This document shows positions 57,104-64,000 of a stretch of DNA of 64,000 nucleotides, piece by piece; within the stretch, counting starts at the first letter, position 1, and each line of letters opens with the position of its first letter. The DNA is from Phycisphaerales bacterium (lineage in GTDB: Bacteria; Planctomycetota; Phycisphaerae; Phycisphaerales; UBA1924). The stretch is taken from assembly GCA_017642965.1 (NCBI GenBank), contig JAEPOJ010000011.1, forward strand, positions 1 to 64,000, written 5' to 3'. The position numbers were made by a program, and so were the translations under genes. Under the pieces are notes generated by a model. That model was not told the DNA's origin and did no database searches. It was given only the letters and a program-made list of their open reading frames with translations.

Positions 57104-59254
57104 ATGTTGAAGAGAAACGAGCGGAACGCTCTGGCGTTCGCGGCGAGCTATGCAATGCTCGCATCGATCGCCCAGGCCGATGTCGGCCCGGGCGAGTGCG
57201 ACGGCGCGCGCCCGCAGTTTGAGGACGATCGATACCAGCTGTTCGGAGGCGGACAGGTCGCCATGGGCACCCAGTGGCGTTTCGACGATGCGCAGGGTGT
57301 GCTGACCGCGTACGACCTGAGCGGGCAGAGCGTCGCCCCGACCGGGGTCGACTGGCCGGTGAACATCTACAACCACCCGGACTGGGTGCGTTCGCGTATG
57401 GGTCAGGTGTTCGGGGTCGCCCTCGATGACCTGGGCAACGTATTCACCAGCCACACCGCCATCTATATCCAGGACCATATCGGATCGATCGGCGGGCAGC
57501 CGGGCCAGGTGTTCAAGATCGATGCCGTGACGGGAGCACCGACCGTTTTCGCTACGCTCCCCAACGTCTCCGATCCGGCCATCGCCGCGGTCAACGGCCT
57601 CAATGAATCCTACCCCGGGCTGGGCAATCTCTGCTTCGACACCACCAAGCAGGTGCTGTACGTCACCAACTTCGAGGACGGACGCATCTACCGGATCGAC
57701 GCGGGCGGCACCTGCCTGAGCACGTGGGATCACGCAACCGCCATCGTCGCGGATTGTTCGCCGGAAGCTGGAGACGTCGATGGTGTCGTCCCGCTTGGTG
57801 AACGGGTCTGGGCGGTCCAGAGCTTCAACGGGCGTGTGTACTACTCCGTCTGGGCGGAGGACGGCGGGGCCCCATCAGCGACCGCGGACAACGAGATCTG
57901 GTCCATCGCGTGCGATGCCAGCGGCGAGTTCATCGCCGGGACTGAGCGACTTGAGATCACCATGCCGTACCTGTTCGCCGACTACTCGAACCCGGTCGCG
58001 GACATCTCCTTCGGCCCCAACGGGCAGATGATGTGCGCGGAGCGGACCATGTCCAGCGATGCGATGACCGGGTACTTCAACACCAGCGCACACGCATCAC
58101 GCGCGCTGGAGTTCGTTTGTGAGAATGAACGCTGGAACCCATCACCCAACAACTTCCTCATCGGGGCGGGCTCGGGCACCAACTCCGCGGGTGGGTGTGA
58201 CTACTCCTACGGCACTGCACCCGACGACCGCGTCTGGGTCACCGGCGATGCCCTCCGACTCAACGCGCCCGACAACGTGTACGGCATCCAGGGCGTGCCT
58301 CAGAGCGGCGGGAACGTTGCCAACTCGATCCTCATCGACATGGACGCCGACATCATCCAGCAGGACAAAACCGGCATCGGCTCGGTCGAAGTCTCCTGCC
58401 CGGGCGATGAGGAAGACCCCTGCGCGACGATCGCCAACGGGGAGATCCTGTGCGATCTCGATGGATCGGGCAACTACACCTACACGTTCGACCTGACCAA
58501 CAACTCGGGGCGTGACGTCAAGCACCTGATCATCCTCCCCGACTCGGGCTACAACGTGGTCCCGAGCGGGCTGATCACCCTGCCGACGATCCTCCCCGAT
58601 TCGGGGACAACCCAGGTCAGCATCACCTTCAGCGGCGGCGTGCCAGGCGATATGTTCTGTTTCATCATCTCGCTCAACACCGTGGACTTCGAGGAATGCT
58701 GTGTGATCCGGGAATGCATCACGGTCCCCGACTGTGAATGTGCTCAGATCCACGACGTGATCGTCGAGTCGCTCTGCGACGGCACCGGGTGCTTCACGAT
58801 GACATTCGATGTCGACAACCTGACGAGCATCCCGATCTTCTACTCCTACTTCTCGCCGATCTCGCCGGCGGGCATCACGATCGACACGGGCAACGTGGAC
58901 CCGGCACGCTGGGACTACTCACCCGTGGCGCCGCTGGGCACCGAGACCGTCGGCCCAATCACGATCTGCGGTGCGCAGCCCGGAGAGGAGGTCTGCTTCT
59001 ATATGACGATGCACGACGCGACGCTTGACGAGTGCTGCTCGATCAAGATCACGGTCACCGCACCGGACTGCGAGCCGCAGGGGCTCTGCCCGGCCGACTG
59101 CAACGGTGACGGCGTGCTGGACTTCTTCGATGTCTCCCTGTTCCTGACCGAGTACATGAATCATGACCCGCGCGCGGACATGAACAACGACGGCTCATGG
59201 AACTTCTTCGACGTCTCGCTGTTCCTGCAGTTCTACATGCAGGGCTGCCCATAA
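57104..59254 (+). CDS. Large secreted protein with dockerin-like C-terminal tail
   Basis: Exported 716-residue protein. ATG 57104 begins MLKRNERNALAFAASYAMLA, a signal peptide cut near AQA-DV. Residues 40-380 look like a beta-propeller-type domain (DLGNVFTSHTAIYIQDHIGS, QVFKIDAVTGAPTVFATL, VLYVTNFEDGRIYRID). Two Cys-rich beta-sandwich repeats follow (about 445-540 and 550-655), each with a Glu-Cys-Cys motif near its end. The tail carries two calcium-loop elements, DCNGDGVLDFFDVSLFLTEY and DMNNDGSWNFFDVSLFLQFY, as in dockerin-like planctomycete proteins. The ligand is unknown; the tail probably anchors it to a surface or partner. A strong terminator follows. Confidence 0.8.
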   Translation: MLKRNERNALAFAASYAMLASIAQADVGPGECDGARPQFEDDRYQLFGGGQVAMGTQWRFDDAQGVLTAYDLSGQSVAPTGVDWPVNIYNHPDWVRSRMGQVFGVALDDLGNVFTSHTAIYIQDHIGSIGGQPGQVFKIDAVTGAPTVFATLPNVSDPAIAAVNGLNESYPGLGNLCFDTTKQVLYVTNFEDGRIYRIDAGGTCLSTWDHATAIVADCSPEAGDVDGVVPLGERVWAVQSFNGRVYYSVWAEDGGAPSATADNEIWSIACDASGEFIAGTERLEITMPYLFADYSNPVADISFGPNGQMMCAERTMSSDAMTGYFNTSAHASRALEFVCENERWNPSPNNFLIGAGSGTNSAGGCDYSYGTAPDDRVWVTGDALRLNAPDNVYGIQGVPQSGGNVANSILIDMDADIIQQDKTGIGSVEVSCPGDEEDPCATIANGEILCDLDGSGNYTYTFDLTNNSGRDVKHLIILPDSGYNVVPSGLITLPTILPDSGTTQVSITFSGGVPGDMFCFIISLNTVDFEECCVIRECITVPDCECAQIHDVIVESLCDGTGCFTMTFDVDNLTSIPIFYSYFSPISPAGITIDTGNVDPARWDYSPVAPLGTETVGPITICGAQPGEEVCFYMTMHDATLDECCSIKITVTAPDCEPQGLCPADCNGDGVLDFFDVSLFLTEYMNHDPRADMNNDGSWNFFDVSLFLQFYMQGCP

Positions 59255-59283
59255 ACGCTCCTCGCAGCCACTGTTTTCGCACA

Positions 59284-59309
59284 GCCCGCCGCAAGGCGGG
59301 CTTTTTTTT
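59284..59309 (+). terminator. Rho-independent terminator after the dockerin-tailed gene
   Basis: A perfect 7-bp stem GCCCGCC / GGCGGGC with a GCAA tetraloop is followed by eight T residues. It lies 29 bases past the stop and ends a single-gene transcript. Confidence 0.95.
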
Positions 59310-59371
59310 CGTCATCAGCCCGCAACCCGGGACACGCGACCCCGTATCACTGTTCATTCACAGGAGAAAAC

Positions 59372-60325
59372 ATGAACAGCAAGAAAACACGCATCGCCTC
59401 ACCCATCGCCCTTTCCACCGCAATCGCCATCGCATCGCTCAGCGGTCTGCTGGTCGCCAGCAGCCAAGCCAACGCCCACGCCCTGCACGCTGAAACGAGC
59501 GTGGAGGCCCCCAGGGCCGAGCCGATCAGCGAAGAAGCCATCACCAAGGCCATCGAGGAGTACGTCCGCGCCCGATACGCGGGCGATGTCGAGACCGCGA
59601 CCTCGCGCCTGCACGAGAACATCGCCCGTCGGATGGTCGCCGACAACTACTGGGGTCAGCCCAGCAAAGAATGGGTTCGCCCATTCACCCGCGACCTGAT
59701 CGCGTTCTACGCGGACCCCGAGAGCGCCCAGCGCCTCGACAACCCATCCGAAGGACGCTGCGAGATCGAGGTCTTCGATATCGAACAGCGGACCGCATCG
59801 GCCCGCGTCATCATGGAAGACGCCGTCGACTACCTCCACATGATCCACCTCAACGGGCGATGGGTGATCGGCGACTCGGCCGTCATCCTGCTCAGAGAGA
59901 ACGGCGCCAAACCACCCGCGCTCTCCGATCGCCACGCCACGAAGATCGAGCAGGTCTCGCGCGACTACTGCGTCGGCTTCTATGAAATCGACGGCGACAA
60001 GGTCCAATCCACCTGCCACCCCTCCCTCTCCAAAAGATCCGTCGAGCAGGCCAGACTCTCCGATGGAAGCGAGTTCGATCACTTGTCCGGCATCACATGG
60101 GAAGAGATCAACATCCTCGGCGAATCGTTCAACAAGAACTGGGGATTCGACACCGATGCCCGCTGCGAGATCGAGATCTACGAGATCCGCGGCAACATCG
60201 CCGCCGCCAAGATGACCGGTGCGGTCTGGTTCGACTACTTCCACCTGATGGAAGTGAACGGCGAATGGTCCATCGTGAACATCATGTACGAAAGCCTCGA
60301 CCGATCCCGCTGGGCGGATGTCTGA
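59372..60325 (+). CDS. Secreted protein with two tandem NTF2/lumazine-binding-like domains
   Basis: Exported 317-residue protein. The signal peptide is SPIALSTAIAIASLSGLLVA, cut near ANA-HA. Two homologous halves follow. The first (about 55-180) has AITKAIEEYVRARYAGDVET and later RCEIEVFDIEQRTASARVIM. The second (about 190-317) has HATKIEQVSRDYCVGFYEID and RCEIEIYEIRGNIAAAKMTG. Both end in a beta pair (VDYLHMIHLNGRWVI and FDYFHLMEVNGEWSI). Each half resembles a SnoaL/lumazine-binding-like NTF2 fold. The tandem copy suggests an intragenic duplication. RBS ACAGGAG precedes ATG 59372. Function unknown; probable small-ligand binding. Confidence 0.72.
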   Translation: MNSKKTRIASPIALSTAIAIASLSGLLVASSQANAHALHAETSVEAPRAEPISEEAITKAIEEYVRARYAGDVETATSRLHENIARRMVADNYWGQPSKEWVRPFTRDLIAFYADPESAQRLDNPSEGRCEIEVFDIEQRTASARVIMEDAVDYLHMIHLNGRWVIGDSAVILLRENGAKPPALSDRHATKIEQVSRDYCVGFYEIDGDKVQSTCHPSLSKRSVEQARLSDGSEFDHLSGITWEEINILGESFNKNWGFDTDARCEIEIYEIRGNIAAAKMTGAVWFDYFHLMEVNGEWSIVNIMYESLDRSRWADV

Positions 60326-60390
60326 TCAACGAGCGCAGGAGCAAAGAGAGACCACACCCCTGCTTCCCGGTTTCTGAGGGGCCGGGCGCA

Positions 60391-60422
60391 CCCGACGTGT
60401 ACACGAGACACGTCGGGTTTTT
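60391..60422 (+). terminator. Rho-independent terminator after the tandem NTF2-like gene
   Basis: A perfect 10-bp stem CCCGACGTGT / ACACGTCGGG with a 7-base loop is followed by TTTTT. It lies 65 bases past the stop. The GGDEF/EAL gene converges from the other side. Confidence 0.95.
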
Positions 60423-60471
60423 CTCATCGCGTCACATTCAAAGATCCGCAAGACCTGAGTGTCGCCTCGCC

Positions 60472-62880
60472 TCACGCCGCACGCAATGAGGGAAGCTCAA
60501 GACCACCATCCAGAAGGCGGGTAGCATCGCGGGCGTCCACGGCTCGGCTGAAGTAGAAGCCCTGCGCGCATCCGCACTCCATCGCCTGGAGCTGGACGAG
60601 CTGCGCATCGTTCTCGACGCCCTCGGCCACCACGTTCAGGTTCAGGTTGTAGGCCAGCGTGATGATGGCCTGCACCACCGCACTGAACTCGCGCTTTTCG
60701 GTGATCGTCAACAGGAAGGCACGGTCGATCTTGAGCGTCTGGATCGGGAACTGGCGCAGGCAGCTCAGCGACGAGTGCCCCGTCCCGAAGTCGTCCATCG
60801 CCATGCCGATCCCCAGCGTCTTGATCCGGTTCATGATCTCGACCGCGTCGATGCGTTCGTCCATCATCGACGTCTCGGTCAGCTCCAGCACCAGGTCCGA
60901 CGGCCGCACACCGGTCTGCTCCAGCACCCGCTCGAGCATCGGGATCAGGTCGGGCTGCATCAGCTGGCGACGCGAGAGGTTGACGTTCACCTTGAACGGG
61001 CGCGAGGGCCCGAGGTTGCGCCGCCAGATCACCGCCTGCTCGCAGGCACGCATGAGCGTCCATTCACCGAGCGGGATGATCATGCCCGCGTCCTCAGCAA
61101 TCGGGATGAACTGATCCGGCGAGATCAGGCCGCTGACCGGATGATCCCAGCGGACAAGCGCCTCAAAGCCCGCGATCCGCCCGTCAGCCAGCTCCACGAT
61201 GGGCTGGTACTGCAAGCGGAACTCCTTGTCCATGGCCGCGTAGTCACGCGTCGCTGCACGGAGCTCGCGCTCGGTATCGAGTCGACGCATCGCCGCCTCA
61301 TGCATCTCCTCATCGAAGATCTGCACGCAGTTCTTGCCCGTGGTCTTGGCCTGATACATGGCCGCGTCAGCGTCGCCCAGCATCGCCTCGGCCGATTCAT
61401 ACTTGGATCCGCTCATCACAAGCCCCAGGCTCAGCGTCGAGATCACCTCGTGACCTTTGAGGTTGTAGGGCTCGCGGAAGGCATCGATCAGACGCTCCGC
61501 GGTCTCGAGCGCCTCTTCGGGCTTCTGCACGTCTTCAAGGATCAGCGCAAACTCATCGCCGCCCATCCGCGCCACCGTATCGACCTCACGCAGCATCGAA
61601 CGGAAACACTCGGCGGCACGGATCAACATCGCGTCGCCGATTGCGTGCCCAAGGCTGTCGTTGACGTTCTTGAAGCCGTCGAAATCACCGAAGAGCACCG
61701 CGAAGCTCCGCTTCGGGTCGCGCTTGGCGCAGGCCAGGGCGTAGCTCACGCGCTCGGTAAACACCGCCCGGTTCGGGAGGCCGGTCAGGCGGTCGTGGTG
61801 CGCGAGCACTCGCAGGCGTTCCTGCGCTGCTTTGAGCTCGGAAATATCCGCCAACGAGCCGGCCAGGCGCGTGACCTTCCCATGCTGATCCTGATGCGCT
61901 GTTGCCCTGCAGAGCATCCACCGCGTGAGCCCGTCGGCGTGCGTCATCTCCAGCTCGATGTCAAGCAGTTCGGTCTCGCCCTCGCTCAGCTCGGTGATCG
62001 CATCGTGGAACTTGGTCAGGTGGCCCGAAACGATCCGCCCGAACCACTCATCGGGCGAAGTGCCGATCGCATCGTCCCCGCATCCGATCAGCTGCTTCCA
62101 CTGCGGCGCGTAGTACACCTCGTTGGTTTCGAGGTTCCAGTCCCAGATGCCGTGCTGGGAACCCTGGACCGCCATGCGGAACCGCTCTTCGCTCAGCGCG
62201 AGCGACTCGCTCTGTGCGCGCAGTTCGGCGGTGCGCTCCTGCACCTTCAGTTCTGTTTCCTCGTACGCGTTCTCAATCTCCGCCCGCGACTCGGCGATCG
62301 CCATCATCTCTCGCCGTGACACCACACAACTGACCGCGAGGAAGATGTCCTCGAACACGACCCACCCGGCATGCTCAAACGCACGCCACGGGCTGGCCAC
62401 GAGCACACCAAACACCGACTCAGGCCAGAAAAAACCGCGCAGGAGGTGATCCGCAGCAATCACAACCGTCGCGGGCACAAGCACGCGCCAATCGCGATAG
62501 AAGGCAAGAAACGCCAGCGATCCGAAGATATGAAAGTGCGTCTCGATCCGCCCACCCGTCATATGAATCAGCAGCGCCGAGAACAGCATCTGAGACACCG
62601 CGATCGTGTAGCGGGTCACCGCCTCGCCACGCCGCAGGACAATCAGCGTCAGCGGCATCAGGCAGAGAAGCGCGCCGAGCAGCAAACCCGCCCAGACATG
62701 CACATGCACCGAGCTCTCGCTGCCGGCCCAGGTACGCGGCGTCAGCGTCAACGCCGCGACCACGGCCCCGACAAACTGCAGCACGAAGAGCACGCCGAAC
62801 ATCACGTCCGTGCGTCGATGGACCCGGGCTTCCGCCTCACGGAAGAGAAAACCCGCTCGATCAGTTGTTGATGCCTGCAT
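60472..62880 (-). CDS. Membrane PAS-GGDEF-EAL protein (c-di-GMP turnover)
   Basis: Bifunctional-looking cyclic di-GMP enzyme of 802 residues. About six membrane helices at the N-terminus (MFGVLFVLQFVGAVVAALTL) form a sensor. A coiled coil follows, then a PAS domain (EERFRMAVQGSQHGIWDWNL). The GGDEF domain (about 360-520) keeps the active loop RMGGDEF (Gly440 to Phe444) and has the inhibitory-site RxxD (REVD) five residues upstream. The EAL domain has GFEALVRW, KVNVNLSRRQL, LVLELTETSMM, MDDFGTGHSSL, KIDRAF and VAEGVEN, so metal and loop residues look intact. Cyclase and phosphodiesterase activity are both possible. ATG 62880 begins MQASTTDRAGFL. Confidence 0.95.
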   Translation of the reverse strand: MQASTTDRAGFLFREAEARVHRRTDVMFGVLFVLQFVGAVVAALTLTPRTWAGSESSVHVHVWAGLLLGALLCLMPLTLIVLRRGEAVTRYTIAVSQMLFSALLIHMTGGRIETHFHIFGSLAFLAFYRDWRVLVPATVVIAADHLLRGFFWPESVFGVLVASPWRAFEHAGWVVFEDIFLAVSCVVSRREMMAIAESRAEIENAYEETELKVQERTAELRAQSESLALSEERFRMAVQGSQHGIWDWNLETNEVYYAPQWKQLIGCGDDAIGTSPDEWFGRIVSGHLTKFHDAITELSEGETELLDIELEMTHADGLTRWMLCRATAHQDQHGKVTRLAGSLADISELKAAQERLRVLAHHDRLTGLPNRAVFTERVSYALACAKRDPKRSFAVLFGDFDGFKNVNDSLGHAIGDAMLIRAAECFRSMLREVDTVARMGGDEFALILEDVQKPEEALETAERLIDAFREPYNLKGHEVISTLSLGLVMSGSKYESAEAMLGDADAAMYQAKTTGKNCVQIFDEEMHEAAMRRLDTERELRAATRDYAAMDKEFRLQYQPIVELADGRIAGFEALVRWDHPVSGLISPDQFIPIAEDAGMIIPLGEWTLMRACEQAVIWRRNLGPSRPFKVNVNLSRRQLMQPDLIPMLERVLEQTGVRPSDLVLELTETSMMDERIDAVEIMNRIKTLGIGMAMDDFGTGHSSLSCLRQFPIQTLKIDRAFLLTITEKREFSAVVQAIITLAYNLNLNVVAEGVENDAQLVQLQAMECGCAQGFYFSRAVDARDATRLLDGGLELPSLRAA

Positions 62881-63270
62881 CGCATCCCCCTTCGCCGCTG
62901 ACCGCGTCCGAATCCTGCACCCAGCGTGTGTGTATCGCGAACACCTTCAAGAATCACCGCTCCAAGCCATGAGAAACTGTTTCCCCATCGAGAGTAACTC
63001 GGCTCAATGTCCACTCGGGTGCACTCGCACTAGGGAGTCCGACGCATCAAACACAATCTGCCTCAAATTTGGGTGGACTCACCAACAGCACACCAGTGTC
63101 AACACATCCTTCGAGGTTCGATAACCACTCAAGACGTGGTTGAGCACGCGGACCTGGATCCAGTGCTTGTCAGATAAGGACCATCCATGACGGGTGTGAT
63201 TCTCAAAACGCACACCGCTGCATCAACAGATAAACGTAAGCCGTGCTTTGATCTCAACAGGAATACAAGA
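62881..63270. other. Intergenic region between the GGDEF/EAL and MCE genes
   Basis: A 390-base stretch, AT-richer than its surroundings. It should hold the minus-strand promoter of the GGDEF/EAL gene and the 3' end region of the MCE gene. I see no tRNA, repeat or convincing ORF, and no clear terminator for the MCE gene. Confidence 0.4.
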
Positions 63271-64000
63271 TCATGGCTGCTCGAGTTCCACCACCGGCGC
63301 CCACCCCAACCAATCCTCATCCGCTCCATCCTCAAGCTCGAAGCTCGCGCCGGATTCGGCCCGCGCACCGCGCCGGCTCTCACGCTCGGGCGTCGCGAAC
63401 GAGATCGACGCCTGCAGCAGGGCGTCCAGCGAATCTGCCTCCACGCTCAGGCCCCTGAACAGCCCGAAGTCCACGCCCACGCCGCCGGCACGCCAGAACT
63501 TCGTCTCCGTATGCACCAGTGGCGCGTAGCGAGGCTCGATGTCGATCGTCACCAGCACGCCCGTCGCGTCATCGCTCAGGACCGCGTGGCGCACCTCCCC
63601 CACCTTGATCTCGCGGTACAACACCGGGCTGCCGGCGCTGAGGTTCCCGAGGCGATCGCTCCGCAGCGTCAGACGCAGCGCGTCCTCATCGGCGGGCGCA
63701 ATCCGGGGCGGTGCGTCGAGGGCCACGAATGACCCCACGCGGTTCCCGCTCGGATCGCCGGGCTGCAGCGCGATGTACTGCGGGCCAACCAGGGTCTCGA
63801 GCCCCGCGATGCGTTCCAGGCTCACCTCCGGGCGCACGACCCAGAACGCGGTGCCGTCCACCGCGAGACCCGCCGCGTCGGGGCGAAGCTCGGCCGTGAC
63901 AGAAACCGACTGCAGATCATCCGTCAGCGCCATCTCACGAACCACCCCCACGGTCACGCCCCGGTGGACGATCTCGCTACCCGACTCCAGCCCACCGGCA
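63271..64000 (-). CDS. PqiB/MlaD-type MCE-domain protein (5' partial)
   Basis: C-terminal part of an intermembrane lipid-transport protein. The frame is open to the window edge. MCE repeats are visible: GLESGSEIVHRGVTVGVVRE at the edge, then AGSPVLYREIKVGEVRHAVL with a second core. FWVVRPEVSLERIAGLETLV and FWRAGGVGVDFGLFRG are typical of the PqiB subfamily, where several MCE domains stack into a tube through the periplasm. The last 35 residues are Glu- and Ala-rich with DEDWLGWAPVVELEQ. The N-terminal membrane anchor and earlier repeats lie beyond the window, as do the expected pqiA-like partners. Confidence 0.88.
   Translation of the reverse strand, partial: AGGLESGSEIVHRGVTVGVVREMALTDDLQSVSVTAELRPDAAGLAVDGTAFWVVRPEVSLERIAGLETLVGPQYIALQPGDPSGNRVGSFVALDAPPRIAPADEDALRLTLRSDRLGNLSAGSPVLYREIKVGEVRHAVLSDDATGVLVTIDIEPRYAPLVHTETKFWRAGGVGVDFGLFRGLSVEADSLDALLQASISFATPERESRRGARAESGASFELEDGADEDWLGWAPVVELEQP

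Overview
The window looks like a chromosomal segment of a planctomycete, most probably of the class Phycisphaerae. The evidence is internal. GC content is high, with GTG and TTG starts in use. A PEP-CTERM protein ends in VPAPSA, a hydrophobic helix and an Arg run. A secreted protein ends in a dockerin-like tail with two NGDG/NNDG-FFDVSLF repeats. There are also an exosortase, a halogenase-like flavoprotein and pseudopilins of the planctomycete kind. The lineage is inferred from these family traits, not from a marker-gene tree.

Layout. 1-1100: the 3' end of an integrated element, with a tyrosine recombinase whose reading frame runs antisense into a tRNA-Ala(UGC) gene. 1.2-14.0 kb: mixed housekeeping and envelope genes (outer-membrane barrel, cyclophilin, two pseudopilins, ECF sigma/anti-sigma pair, a large coiled-coil membrane protein, aldose epimerase, EVE protein, HD-GYP protein, S41 peptidase, lipoyl synthase). 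14.3-27.5 kb: an exopolysaccharide/exosortase locus (Wza-like export lipoprotein, exosortase, EpsI-like protein, giant TPR protein, Wzz/BY-kinase-like fusion, SDR epimerase, WecA-type phosphoglycosyltransferase). 27.5-29.3 kb: a flavin-dependent halogenase-like protein on the other strand. 29.5-32.8 kb: tpiA, secG, yicC and a phosphotransferase. 32.9-35.8 kb: a compact operon of methyltransferase, flavoprotein and type III polyketide synthase. 35.8-41.3 kb: a secreted PDZ-like protein, HD hydrolase, GH35-type glycosidase and GNAT enzyme. 41.4-44.8 kb: a zinc-ribbon membrane protein, a histidine kinase and a receiver protein. 45.1-50.7 kb: divergent glmS and carB. 50.7-56.9 kb: an unknown protein, HhH-GPD glycosylase, PEP-CTERM protein, unknown protein, cupin, methyltransferase and PfkB kinase. 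57.1-64.0 kb: a secreted dockerin-tailed protein, a tandem NTF2-like protein, a GGDEF/EAL protein and the start of a PqiB/MCE protein.

How the parts fit. WecA would load a first sugar phosphate on undecaprenyl phosphate, the Wzz-like fusion and Wza-like lipoprotein would govern chain length and export, and the exosortase would process PEP-CTERM proteins such as the one at 52.6-53.3 kb. No glycosyltransferase, flippase or polymerase is visible in the locus, so the machinery must be completed elsewhere.

The least expected sequence-level structures are two REPIN-like cloverleaf repeats (41999-42091 and 55839-55929) that share one architecture but not one sequence, the integrase/tRNA overlap, the loss of the P-loop lysine in the BY-kinase-like domain, and an Asp at the expected nucleophile position of the GH35-type enzyme.
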